Positions 51,801 to 63,900 of a stretch of 64,000 nucleotides of DNA are shown piece after piece. The first letter of the stretch is position 1. Each line of letters starts with the position of its first letter. This stretch comes from Daphnia carinata (taxonomy: Eukaryota > Arthropoda > Branchiopoda > Diplostraca > Daphniidae), in contig NC_081331.1 in NCBI RefSeq assembly GCF_022539665.2, positions 186,001 through 250,000 of the forward strand, in the 5' to 3' direction. Under the pieces are notes generated by a model. It saw only the letters and a program-made list of their open reading frames with translations. It did not search any database and had not been told where the DNA came from. Position numbers and translations under genes: made by a program.

Positions 51801-53182
51801 ACATACGCGCAAATGAAAAGCAATGCGTTTCGCGACTAGAAGAAAGAAGCCGTTGGCCCGCATGTTACACTTTTGATTTTAGCTGATCATTTGCAACGGA
51901 ATCAAAGAATGGTGGGCGTTGCGCATCCAGCGCTAATACGGGTCGCCCCACCATCATTCACGTGCATTGTCGGTAAATAGCAGTGGTGTGTGCGCACCGT
52001 ATACGTGTTATGTGCCTTGTCGGTTTTGAAAACATTCCACGTTACGTAGCAAGTCGTTGACTCACGAAAAATCGTGGCCGACGCGAAAATATAAGGGTCT
52101 CTTTTCTGGCAAGAGATCATCTTTGTTTACGGGCTTACTTCAACTCTGCATATCGTGCCTTACACGTTATTAATATAGACTCAGTTGTTTGTATATGACT
52201 AACGTTTGATTTATTTATTCTTGTATTTTTGCCCCGGTGTGTTATTCGCTTGGTTGGCCACATCTCAGCAACCTTTCCATTGTGAAATCGAGCACCGGTT
52301 GGGCTTGAACTGCTTCACATCGGGACCCGTGTCGTGCCGCGTGCGATTGGATAGAGGCGGATACGTCCCCGGAGAAACGATCGGCATCTGGGCCTCTGTT
52401 CACAATCAGAGCCGCGTCACCATCAAACGGACCAAAGCTTCATTAACAGAGGTAACATTTTTTTTTTTTTTTTGTTTCTTTTTCTTAATTTAATGGGCAT
52501 GTCATCCTAAAGAGAGTTTCTCTTATAAGATCAATAGCTTTAACTAGGGCCCATTAAATATTCGTAAAGACAAAGGGTTTCACGTAGAGTACAATCAGTG
52601 GAAACAATGTCCGTTCGATTGTGCATTGCTTATAGATTTGCAATGAAAGTATCGAATGGGCTTGTAAAAAAATTATGAATTACACGTAGACTATTCAATA
52701 CATGGCCAAAAATCGAGTGGTGCAAACGGAAACGCGAGAGCTGGCCTCGCTCAACCGGGGCAAAATCAAAGCCGGCGAGACGGACGATTGGAGAAACGAA
52801 CAGCTCTACGTCCCACCGCTGCCGCCGACCAACCTGAGAGGATGCCACATCATCCGGATACAGTACGACGTCTTTGTAAGTTTACCAAAACAAGAGTTGT
52901 CTTCTCTAGCCGACAGACACAGACATGCAAAAAAAGAAATGCTTTGAATAATGAATGTTGAGTTAAAAAGAAAATTCATTTTCTTTTTTCTTGCTGTTGG
53001 GCGCATAGTTCCAAATCGAGCCGCACAGCATGGAGAAACCCATCAAACTGCAGCTGCCCATCATGCTGGCCACGTACCCGCTGCGGGGCGACGACGGCAC
53101 GTTGAGGAGGAAGCGAGGCGCCCACTACCCATCCACTCTGCCCATTTTCCGTCCATGGCTGGACGAGAAGACGTTTGATTGA
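39874..53182 (+). CDS. Alpha-arrestin (arrestin domain-containing protein)
   Basis: The product has an arrestin N domain and C domain, the fold of ARRDC/TXNIP-type trafficking adaptors that link membrane cargo to ubiquitin ligases. Exons: 39874-40033, 47106-47222, 48641-48762, 49142-49237, 52269-52451, 52690-52875, 53009-53182. They total 1038 nt, 345 residues, GT-AG and in phase throughout. Exon 1 has FENSSLLFFPGQFLSGRVLV, the first strands of the N domain. Exon 3 carries IHSFPFKLGLPLGLPSTFLG followed by VQYYCKA. Exon 5 starts the C domain (VRLDRGGYVPGETIGIWASV). Exon 6 has VPPLPPTNLRGCHIIRIQYD. The protein ends soon after the C domain (FRPWLDEKTFD), and no PPxY motif for NEDD4-type ligases is visible, unlike ARRDC1-4. 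Start ATG 39874 is chosen among in-frame ATGs; 39901 is an alternative. Introns of 7.1 kb, 1.4 kb and 3.0 kb make it the longest gene here. Which paralogue it is cannot be decided. Confidence 0.9.
40696..40722. repeat. Perfect 9-bp inverted repeat
   Basis: ATGACATCA, a 9-nt spacer, then TGATGTCAT form a perfect inverted repeat. It could be a hairpin or a paired binding site for a bZIP-like factor. Confidence 0.6.
41817..41839. repeat. (TG)n microsatellite
   Basis: A perfect dinucleotide run of about 11 units in alpha-arrestin intron 1. Confidence 0.9.
47223..48640 (+). other. Intron 2 of the alpha-arrestin gene
   Basis: 1.4 kb with no supported exon on either strand; poly(T) runs and A/T-rich DNA only. 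Confidence 0.6.
49238..52268 (+). other. Intron 4 of the alpha-arrestin gene
   Basis: 3.0 kb between the N-domain and C-domain exons. No phase-compatible extra exon, RNA gene or transposon is recognisable. Poly(T) runs and a short (GT)n at about 50,456 are the only clear repeats. Confidence 0.6.
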
Positions 53183-55732
53183 CGGCCATGCACGTGACCG
53201 GCGCGAGCCGACCAAACTCTTGTATCAAAAAAATGTTGTTCTTTTCCAAACATTCAAGTGAAAAAGAGCAAACACAAAAAAGCGCAGCAAACGTAAAACG
53301 AAAACAAGACAACAAATCAAGTTGACGGTACCCGGGGAAAAACGGGGGAACCACAAAATAAAATTTTAAAAAATGAATAAAAAAAAAAAAAAGCAAACAT
53401 AAAATATGAATATTATAAATATATATAAGCCGACGATGTCGTGTAACAGCTGACCTTTTTTTTTTTTTTTTATCTCGAATGAGATTCAAACGAAATTGCT
53501 TCCCAAAAATAAGAAGACTGGAAAATGATTAGGAAATGAGGAGAAGGCGTGAAGTACGACCGAGCCAAGAAGAAAAACACACATCCCGTTACGTTTAATT
53601 GTATATTCCGCCTACACCGTGTCATTCAATATCCATTGAGCAGCTTCTTCGTTTCTTTATTTTTTCTGTCCCTTCTCTTTTTGTTGTTGCTTCCATTTTT
53701 TGCGCTCACTAAATCTGATTTTATTGCTTTCCCCCCCCAAAAAAAAAGAAAACTTTAAATTAGAATTGAAAAGAATAGAAACTTCCTATTTCTTCTTCTG
53801 TCTGTATTGGCCACAGTTGTGGGCAGCGCAAATTATTTTTTAATTGCAACAGCCATGATGATGCGCTTCATCGCTAGACATTTCTTTCCTCTTTTTTTTT
53901 TTTGGTGATCGTTCATTTTTTGTTTATTAATAACACGTGAACTTTCATTCCCTTCTATTGTCAGACAGTTTTTTTTTTTTTTTTTTTTTGCGTTTTCGCA
54001 TCGTAATTTTAACTTTATTGCTTTCATTCTTCTTTTTTTTTTATATTCACAATTTTTATTAGTGTGTGCACAAAAGGAACCTCCCCTCGTATTATTATAC
54101 ATATTATGCAACTCTTTTTTTTTTTTTACCTGCCTCAGCTGTTCCCTTTTTTGTATTTGGTGGTAACACGTCACGTCTTCCTTCCCTGTCTTTGTTTTCG
54201 TTTTTTTTTTCTTTGTTTGGCAGGCTCCCGATGATTAGACATCACCCGCGTTTCTTTATTTTTTTTTTGTTTTCTTTGGTATGTTAATCAAATATGGAGA
54301 CGACCTCCGCCTGTGCCTTGCATTATAACTTTGAAAAAAAAAAAAAAAAAAAAAGTTCGCTCATTTGCCCTCCATCTTTTCACGAGATTTGTCAAAAATG
54401 TTGGCTACGTTTGGACGCGTGCGCGCGCACAACATGCTGAATCATTCATGTATGCAAATAAGACTTGTGTAACATTTTTCCTAATTCGAAATTTTCTTTT
54501 CTATTTTATTTCTCTCAACAACCGTGTTTCTCATCTGCCTGAAGATTTTCTCTTTTATCCGCACTTTTCCAAAATCCCATTTTTCCAGGTAGAACTCGTT
54601 TCTTTTTTTCCCTCACTTTTTCATTTTTTTTTTTTTTTTATTATTTCCCAGTCGATGTTGCACGTGTGTTATCAATATACATAAATACTGATTCGTCCCC
54701 CGAAAATAAAAGACAAGCAAGTAGACTGGAACAAGCACCGAGTAAAGGAAAGCCAAGTCTGGTAGACCATTACTAGGACAATCTCTGCATTCGATTTGAG
54801 CCAGTGATTTCTTTTTCTTTCTCACCCAGAAAACCATGGAACATATTTTTATTTAATTGAATCTATTGCGCTGAATCGTACGAAAAAAACGTAGCATTTG
54901 CATCTACTTTAATGGGTTTTGTGTATAGGCTTTCGGCAGACGTTGGGCGCCAGATGTATTAAAACGTCTACAATAGAATAAAAGGGTTCGAATTCTATTG
55001 TGCAGTGCTGAGTTATGAACAGAGTCTTTGAAAAAAAATCCCGAAAAGCAAAAAGAAAAGAAACGATTTTGTTGCAAATCGGGGCCGGGTGAGAGATCGA
55101 CGCAGACGCAGCGTGAAGAGAAAAAAAACGTATCGTGTTGTAACGACATCGTCGTGGGAAAGAGGAAAATGCGGAAGAAGACGAGACGCCTCTCTAAACA
55201 AGAAGAAGAAGAACGACCAAAGAAAAGGGTCACGACCGAGCGCGCCTCCTTTTTTTTTTTTTTTTTTAATACCGTGAACAGCCATCACGTCCTCACATCA
55301 TTTCACCCATTCTGAAACTGATTTCTTTTTTTTTTTTTTTTTTAGGTCTTCCTTTTGTTTGCCATTTTTTTTTTTTCTTTCTGAACTTCAGTCCGGTTGC
55401 GTTTTGCTCAACGATTTCTTTCTTGAAATGCTGTGTTTTAGTTAATGAGCAGAAAATGTTGAGTTGTTTGGCCGTATCGTGTAATGTACAGAGTATAATG
55501 TCAGAGGAAAACGGTTCACGAGATTTTTTACCCTGCTTGTAACAAATCTAGCCTCCAATGCAGCGGGCTGCCACATTGGCAAAGATGCTTTGGCGTTCGC
55601 CATTTGTTATGAACACACACACAGAAAAGAGAAAGAAAAGCAGAATCGATTACTATACATTAGTTATAATAGATACAAGCACGCACACATGTGCGCAAAA
55701 CACACACGGAGAGACGTTGAGAAAATAGAAGT
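53183..55732. other. Convergent 3' region between alpha-arrestin and KSR-like genes
   Basis: This separates the stop codons of the two genes, which face each other, so both 3'UTRs lie here. Canonical AATAAA signals for the plus-strand gene are at 53357-53362 and 53376-53381. No convincing signal for the minus-strand gene is seen close to its stop. The rest is rich in T runs without supported coding. Confidence 0.6.
53357..53381 (+). terminator. Alpha-arrestin polyadenylation signals
   Basis: Two AATAAA hexamers lie 175 and 194 nt after the stop codon, followed by a short A run. Confidence 0.6.
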
Positions 55733-58700
55733 TTAACACGCTAGTTTGCACTGGCCGAGTCGGTTCAATCGTTCCGGCTCTGAACACGAATGCGATTTGC
55801 ACAGGAGAGCGGATGGTTGCAAACGACGCACCACTTCGACGCAGCTCGGTCGCTCGGCTGCATCGTACGCCCAGCAACATGTCATCAAAGCCTTTATATT
55901 TAGATTAGAAAATATACATTAGAAGACCGAGCGCATGTTGGATCGGAGAATTTGAATTTAATACCTTAAGACGAGCATTGCATTTGACGTCTTGCAAACT
56001 GGTTGTGTGGCCGGTGCCGATCCGCCACAGGATCGAGTCGACTTGCTCTTGGTGGAACGGAGGACTGCCGGAAATGAGATCGTACATAAAAGACCTGCAT
56101 CATCAAAAAGAATGTTAATCATGACAACATAAAAAAAAAAACGAGTTTGAATCTCGTGTTGAACAATAGATCAAGAACAATAGGCTCGAACGTGTGAGAA
56201 CGAGTAAATCTATTCGAAAGGAAAGTGTGACAGGTAATAAGACGAACGACAGTCTAAAAAGAAAAATGAGAAATCGAGACTTACCCTAATGCATAGACGT
56301 CACTGAACTTGGTACTTTGAATCGTGAAATGAACTTCGGGCGGTTGAACGATCATCGATCGCACCAATTCAGGGCTGTAGTAGCTCACTTGCGTTTTCGG
56401 TATGCACCCGTAATTGATTCTTGACGTGATGGATTTCAAAAAAAAATTTAAGACATTAAATGAAGAACGAACACGTACAAAATCAAAATCGAAACTCACT
56501 GCGTGGCAACCGTGTCGACGAGTCCGTGATCGAGCAAAGAGAGTTTGACCCGGTAGTTGTCGCCTTCCAGGAAAATGTTGTGCGGATTGAGTTTGCCGTG
56601 GACGATTCCGCGGGCGTGCAGGTAGCCCGTCGCCTGCGCCACCTGTCTCGAAATGCTGACGGCCGCTCGCATTCTGTGTTTAAAAAACAACAATTCTATT
56701 TTATTTGTTTAACTTTTGGGGGAGAAAAAATGAAACGAACCCGATTCTTTCCGGTTTGCCGTGTTTGAGGCCGAGACGAAAGTTAGCGACGGACACGCCG
56801 CGCGGTGCGCTGTTGACGATCGTGTAACTGGTGCCCAACGGCGGGATGGCGATGCCCATGAACAGCAGCAGATTCTCGTGACGCAGTTTGGACAAGGACT
56901 GCACGTCAGACCAGAAGGCGCTCACTTCGACGTCACTTTGCAATTTGAATTGGTGGATGATGACGTCACCGTGCCACTTGCCCCTATTTCAATCATCCAC
57001 AATGAAATGGATCGATCAACATATGCAAAATAGTAAACCCTACCGGTTGATGGTGCACGAGCCTCTTTGGCAGATGACTGGGCCGAATTGGATGTCGCTC
57101 CACGGTATGATCCACTCGGCGTCGATCTCCTTGTCCGTCTCGTTCAGCAGCGTTTCCTGCTTATCAAAGTGGGTCGTGATGATGCCGCTTTGGCTGTAAC
57201 TGGACGTAGGCGTGGCCGGAGGTGCCTCGAATCCGAGCCGAGATTCGCCGACAGACGGCAGCTCCAACCGATCCCGCGTGTTGGCCGCTGCCGCTCCGCT
57301 CGCATTGGCGTGTGCCGTCCACGACGATGGAGGAAGAGGTAAGGCCGAAGACAGGGACGAAGAGGACGACAACGAAGACGACGATGGCGACATGGAAGAG
57401 GATGAAGAGAACGACCTCTCTTCGATGCGAGGATGAGCCATAGGCGGACGCGTGAAAGGGTTGGCAGCCGGACGGGCTGGCCGAGTCACGTCGAAAATCA
57501 TGGGGGCCGATTGATTGCGTCCAGCTGTAGCGACGGCCATGAATCCTTGAAGCGACTCTTGGCTGCAGCAGTGCTGCATGGCCGACGACGTTGCGCGATC
57601 GACGACCACCACTTCCGAATAGCGTCGATGGCTCGTCTTCTTGCGGCTCAGCCATTCCATTAAACGTTTGTAGAAACCGTTGGTGGCTTTGCTCGTCTTG
57701 TTGCGGCCGGCCGAGTGGCCCGATCGGTTCCTCGGTGCGCTAGCCGTGACCAAGACTTGATGGTGGTGCGTTGTCTGATGGCCGGTAGAGGAGCCGGCCA
57801 GTCCGAGCAATGCCGGAACTTGATGGCACAGCGAACTGGCGCCTTCATTGCCGTGCGATGGTGAGAAATGAAAGGACGAAGTAGACGAAGATTCTTCTAG
57901 AAAATGCACATGAAAATGGTTAGTTAAAAATGGCAATCATCAAGCCATTGTGGGTGGTCAAACAAGGTCGCCATGTTTTCACGTTCGCCTATTTTGCACG
58001 GCGAACGAGAAGCCCACGCACACGATATTTTCTGATTAAAAAGTAGGTGGCCTCAATTGCTAATTGGCTTCTTCTTCTTCTTCTATCCCGATGATGATGC
58101 AAACTTTGTCCCCCCCCCCCCCCTTTTATCTTTGTCGTTGCCTACACCGTAGAAACGGATCCTTAACGGATGGTCGGCTCCCGCCCAATACGGTCCCTTC
58201 TTCGAAACAGCTTTTTATTTTCTTTCCTCTCTTTCTATCTCTCTTTTTCTTGCCGTGTGTGTGTGCGTCTCGATTCACCGCCACTCCCCACCACTTTTTC
58301 AATCAATAACTGGCGGCATCGTGTGTCCTATTGCAAACGGCCAAACCTTCTGGCAGGTGATGCCTTCGTCTGAAAAACGGAAATGCACGTTGAACGAAAC
58401 AATCTGTGCCACTGTGACGTTGCAAAATTTTGCACCGTGACACCCAGCCCAAATTAAAAAAAAGACACTCTAAAACTGCAAATTGGTGAGCGCTAAAAAG
58501 ACTAGAACTAAGAAAATGCATAATTAAGGTGACGTATTGATTTGCGTACCACATCGTCGCCGAGGTGTCAAACGATGAAACTTCCTCATCCTTGTTTCTC
58601 TCTCTCTTTGCCAGAGGGCAATCCCCACTTGAAAAAAACTGAGTCGATATGGATGACACCAAGCACAAAACAGAAGGAAAGGAATGAACTCAGCGTGCGT

Positions 58701-60967
58701 CGAAATGATCAAAGGGCGATGCACGGACGTTGAAAACTGTCGCATCCAAGATCGCAGCAGCTGCCTCTTTTATATGGCGTTTTTGCAGCCAGTGCATGAT
58801 GTATTTACAAGATGTGGGGCGTCGGCGTCGTAGAAGACGGAGGGCTGCACAAGCGCACAACGCTCGTCTTCGTTCGACGTCGTCTAGAGCAGAAACCATT
58901 AGCGACGTCGTACACCCCACGCTCTACCACCCTGATCGAGAACCTTTTCGTCTTTTGTTTAGTTTTTTTTTTTTTTTTTTGGCCGGTTAAACCAATTAAA
59001 AACGTGTTGATCAATTCATTTCATCTCATTTTACGTGCCAATGTCGAGTCTTTTCTCAGCCTGCCTTGATCTCGATGCAACGAAAATTCACGCAGTCAGT
59101 CTTCGTTCAACTCGGATGGCAAACTTTTTCATTCGCTATATGCAAAATAGGCGGATCGATCGTACACCGTGATCCAGCGTGCCAAATGAATAGTACAGTA
59201 TTATACCGTTGTAGGAGTGGATTGCCGTGCGCAGTTTTTATCAAAAAGAGGGGCGACCTGTTGCCAAGGGAAAGGTCGCCGAACGACGTTACTAGGGCGC
59301 CGTCCCGGACGACCGAAGTGCGGCACGGCGATGAAGGACGTCAGCGACGGCAACAACAATTTGAATTCAGTGGCAGACGTCACAGCAGCCGGGCCGTTTG
59401 CGGACGTAACGCAATCCAAACAGACGATGCAGAGCGTGCAGCTGCAAAAACGTGAGCGATGCACAACTGTTGCACTCGACGCTTCGAATGTCACGTAGAC
59501 GCCGTGCGTTCATTTGCGTGTGTCTGAGACATGAGGAAACATTCACGCTCTTTGTGACCAATTGAACGATAGAGACGCCGTAGCTACAGCCGTTGTATAA
59601 TAAATGCTAGACGATGGCCAAATCTAATCGAGCGGACGAGATCAATGACGTCATATCGCAGCGCATTGTGAATCCCTAAGTTTGTTTTTGAGGCTATGGA
59701 GAAAATGGCGCATCCGTCATCGATTGACGTCGGCTTTGCGTCGGCTGATGTCGTCAAACCGCATTTTCGATTTACGATGGACTTGCAGTCTACGTGTCTA
59801 CACTCTTCGAATGACGTCGGTTGCGTCTCCTAGAAAGGTGGGCAAAAGGGGGGAGGGTTAATGCGGCGTCGTTAAGGATCCCCGGCTTCAATTCGAAGAT
59901 GAGCTGACGCTAGAAGACAAGGTGGGTCGCACGCTAGAAAAGACCTAACTACACGTGTAACCTTGGTCACGAGGAAAAAAAAAAAAATGACGTAAAAAGG
60001 GCGTGGCATTGGCGATGAGGGAGGGGGGGGGAAGTGTCTCAAAAGAGAAGGAAGACGACGTCAAGCGGAAAGCGGATCGTGACGCGATCGGCAGTTAACA
60101 AACGCGCAACACTTCCCGGTAAAACATGCGAAACTGGAAGTGGAAAGCGGAATCTCGTTCACGAATGCAACACGCGAATACATCAATAAGAAATAAAGAC
60201 GTTTCCTGCAAACACACACCTGATCACGTACCGAGTTGTGTCAGACAAAAATCAATCAACGAATTGTGTTGACCAGCAAGACTTCCGGTCATTTCTATTG
60301 ATCCAGTTGTTTGGTCATTGTTCGCCGTCTTTCTTCCAAGTCTCACTCGTTCGAAAAAAAAAGAACAAAAAAACAAGGAAAAACAAGATTGGTACGATAT
60401 GTCGTGCCACTGTCGTGCACAAAGCTCGTCAAAGAGAGTCGACCGTGACCTACTCCTCTTTCTCCCGACTTGATCAAAACAAATTCGGCTTGTATAGCGT
60501 GTCGCAAAGTGATTACAGCTCATTTGTTTTTAACGGTGAAATATGAGTCCAACGTGCGAAGGACTTCTTTTCTAAAATTAGCAGCGACGCATGACGTCAG
60601 CGAATTTAATCAACGTATCAACACCTCACACCTTACAAGAAAAGACCGTGGTGTGAAAGAGAGATTTCTAAAATGCATCGCTATACACGCAATCATTTAA
60701 CATTGAACTCAATTGACCCATTCAACATAAATTCGTCTGAATAATAATTGAAACTTACCATCATCGTTGGATAAACTGGGCGACATTGGCGAAAGTGGAG
60801 GGCTGCTGGTTGTGCTGCTACTGCACACACTCGCGCTATCGTCGGCATAGCCCCTGTTCAAAGTCAATGGTCAATCCAATATCGCTAATCGATGACAATT
60901 TATTGACGTACCTGATGTGATATTGATTGAATACGCTCCAAGGTATACCGAATGTTGGGTAATCCAT
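55733..60967 (-). CDS. ksr: Kinase suppressor of Ras (KSR)-like pseudokinase
   Basis: KSR proteins scaffold RAF, MEK and ERK. Minus-strand exons: 60967-60912, 60853-60759, 57896-57044, 56983-56741, 56673-56500, 56419-56285, 56094-55965, 55891-55733. They total 1845 nt, 614 residues, phases consistent throughout. Residues 1-310 are Ser/Pro-rich and disordered; RNQSAP (177-182) resembles the KSR 14-3-3 site. The kinase-like domain runs from EWIIPWSDIQFG (311) to about 590 and shows KSR hallmarks: GKWHGDV, KLRHENLLLFMG, ATGYLHARGIVHG, FSDVYALG, ILWRIGTGH, CWAYDAAERPS. Catalytic motifs are lost: the Gly loop reads CQRGSC, the VAIK lysine is His345, HRD is HGK (441-443), DFG is DHG (464-466) and APE is SPE (489-491). 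No CA1 or cysteine-rich C1 domain is found, so it is shorter than typical KSR. ATG 60967 has a strong context (AAAAATGG) and in-frame phase, but further upstream exons beyond it cannot be excluded. Confidence 0.82.
57897..60758 (-). other. Large intron of the KSR-like gene
   Basis: 2.9 kb between the second and third coding exons. It contains several GACGTC cores, including two full TGACGTCA palindromes (59646-59653 and 60592-60599), and mutually antisense open frames at about 59,201-59,498 that I do not regard as coding. A second promoter producing a shorter transcript could sit here. Confidence 0.5.
59337..60599. promoter_or_regulatory. Cluster of CRE/ATF-like GACGTC sites
   Basis: GACGTC cores occur at about 59337, 59376, 59647, 59726, 59813, 60057 and 60593, two of them as the full TGACGTCA palindrome bound by CREB/ATF-type bZIP factors. 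The clustering is seen directly; a regulatory role is inferred only. Confidence 0.35.
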
Positions 60968-63900
60968 TTTTGTTTTTCTTCTTGCTCTCATCAACAACGA
61001 GTCACTTGTGTCTTTCCCCCCCGAACGTTGGGCGTGTGCGATTAAAACACAATTCTAAACTGACTAGAACTGCCGCGTCTAATCAAAAAATAAAAATGAA
61101 AAAGAAGCGTGACGACCCACGACACACGTCTGTCGGCCACGAAGTTTTACTCGAAAATGAGTTCGACTTTTTGAGTAGCATTAAATATATGTAGGGGGAG
61201 GCCAACCGATATAGAACCATTAGAAGCAAGGGCGAACTAAACCCTAATGGGATAACGTAGGACGTCTCTACATAACCCACCTACACACCCTTCTACAATA
61301 CATATGCCATTACCTTTATAAAAAGAGAGGGTGGGAAAAAAAAAACACCCTCTCCTTGTGATTGGTCCCCTCCCTTCACTCACTTTCCACCTTAGGTTTT
61401 CTATTGTAGTTTTAGAGTATAGAGGAGACATGGGAAGAAAAAGGACTCGTTTTTTTTTTCTTCTATTTTGTTCGGTCCTATACGTTCGACACGACACGCA
61501 TCAGTCTGCAGGATCTGTTGGCCCCGTGTGCCGGGCTCCCCCTTTTTTTTTATTCCGTGTTGAGTTTGGTGCCGAACCAAACAGCTGTCGTTTTCCCCTC
61601 TCTCTTTCAGGACTGGATCTAATGCAGCCTGTCGTCATTTGCATCCGTTCTGCTGAAGCAGGCAGTTTGACTGTACAAAAGAAGCCCTTGTATATTGGCG
61701 ATGAAGCGGGCCAACAACTGCAGACGGCCAAAAACAATCGTCAGCTCCAGCTCCGATAGGCGATTTTATTTGACAAACATTGGAATAGCACCTTGAATAG
61801 AGATTGCTGTTTTACAGAGCCCACATAATAAAATCGATGGAATAATGAAAGTATATGATTCACGTCCGTTCAACTCTTTCTTAGCTAAATCATTTGTGAT
61901 ATTTAGTCGGTCGTATAAACAATGTGTTGAATTTCTTTCTGCTTATCACTTTGACTTGACTCTTCACATTTTCCTTATATTCAAATTTAATATCATCTTC
62001 TAGGTATCGGTCGTTGATTTCCATCGAGTTCTCAAAAACCCTCTTACGTATTAATAGAGTGGTTGGACGACATCGTTGCACGCCAACTCTATTGGCCTTC
62101 TTCTCCACTGATTTTGGGGTACAATTATTCGACATATCTCGTAGAGATTAAAGCCGATCGGGGCTAGCGTCCAAAAAGAACGACCTACTGGTGCGTGCAT
62201 TGCCCCATGTTGAGTTTCACGTCATCCATTTGACACTTGATGCCCTTAAAAAAACGCACCGTCTTCTTGGAACAAAACAACTTTCTTCTCAACCTTTTTT
62301 TTTTTTTTCTTGTCCTTACAATTGTTGTGATTTTCGTTGTTCATTTTGGAAATTTCATTTTTCAGCTTGACGTGTCGCAGGGGAAAAAAGTGAAAGATTA
62401 TCAAGTTCGATAACATTTTGACATCTTCCAAGAACGTTGATGCCGGGCCACTCTAAATGGCTGCCTAATCCAAGTGAATGTGTATTCTGAAATGATGAAC
62501 AATAACGAATTAAAGGAAAACCATTTGGCCTGCTGTATATGCTAGACGTGCTGCTGCAAAAGACGCAAGACTAAACACTGCAGCGCACAAGGAGCTGACA
62601 GCTGCCAAGTCAATTAGCCGCCATTAAATTGCCTTTTTTTTTTTCTTCCAGGTGTACGTATTTTTCCTTGCCTTCATCGTCCGTGTTTTTCCTTGCCGTA
62701 CCCTCCCACATTCGAAGTCGATTCCTAAATCGTTGTTGATTTCGCTGACGTGGCCACCTCCCGAAACTGTCCCAAGTTAAATGCACCTCAAAATGGCAAT
62801 TTTTAGCACAAAGAAAAACAAAGCAGTGAAAGAAAAATAGAATGGTGGTAAAGCTATTTTATTCGGAGTTTGAATGCGTAGCTCGTGGCAGCAAAAGCTG
62901 CAGGCCATCGTTTCTAATTGAACTGGACAACATCTATAGCCCGTCACAAGTAAATACACATTGAGAAAAGCAAAAGGGATAGGTAAAACGAGCATGTGTT
63001 CAAAAACCAAGCTTAATTCTCATTTTTTTTAAAGCTGCAGATGGTCGCTTTCCCTCATCGGTCCATCTACCACCTTTTGGGCCCCTCGACCTCGACCATC
63101 AGCCCTCCATATCTCCCTGCTGTTGGGCACGCGACCGGCAGATGTTTCGACGCAGACAACCCCCCAACATGACCTGTTGATCTTTTTTTCTTTCTGCATG
63201 CATGCGCCACTGAACTAGCTGCCCCCCTTCATACACATTTTGAACGGCTACAGCAGGGAATTGACATACGAATAGACTTTTGACTCGTTATGTGTTGCGA
63301 GATGGCCTGTAGCAGTGTTACCTGGACGGGTACATAAATATAGAAGGTGAACGCAATGAGATATCATCAACCGAGCAAAAGAAACAAAAATTCTATTTCA
63401 AGCTGATGCAACGCGTGCACCTTGAATTATTGATTTTTTTGGCTGGTATAAGGATAGACTTGGGGCTTAGTAGCGAAAATCCTTGTATAAGCGGTTCGCC
63501 TTAAAAAGAGGCAGACAGGTGATGGCGTGTGCGTCCCTTCTAGAGCATAACAAATCGAGGCCATTCGATCACGTGTGGACTATTCAATATACGATGGGGT
63601 ACGTGGCCATCGGAGATGTTTTCTTTTTATACTTGAACACAAATGGTTGCCAAAACCTTGGGATAAAAAACAATCTGCTCGTCCGCCCTCACAATGTAAC
63701 CAACGTCTCCCACCTTTTATTGGACATGTTTGAAATTTGCATCATTCCTTTTTCTTTTTTTTTTTCCCTGTTGGTTAAATGCTTAACGGTGTACACATAA
63801 TATTCAGTTTTGCTTGGTTTTTGTTTGTTTCGATGCCCGTCATCGTTTTTCCTCGTAAATGCTAACTTTTTCCAAGCTGGGCATGGAAGAAATATCATGA

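Noticed and set aside
57067-57663. Plus-strand frames opposite the KSR-like exon 57044-57896
   Set aside because: They are Asp/Glu-rich mirror images of the poly-Ser region. The minus-strand frame is supported by splice phases and kinase motifs.
59201-59498. Overlapping sense and antisense frames of over 90 codons in the KSR-like intron
   Set aside because: Both strands are open over the same bases, without splice context or similarity. This is typical of CpG-richer non-coding DNA.
61608-61759. Plus-strand terminal-exon-like frame with a good acceptor
   Set aside because: No upstream partner exon was found and the reverse strand is also largely open, so it is not listed as a gene.
62246-62431. 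Minus-strand 61-codon frame next to the 61,890-62,135 ORF
   Set aside because: It starts at TTG and depends on a poly-Lys A-run. No clear junction links it to the neighbouring ORF.
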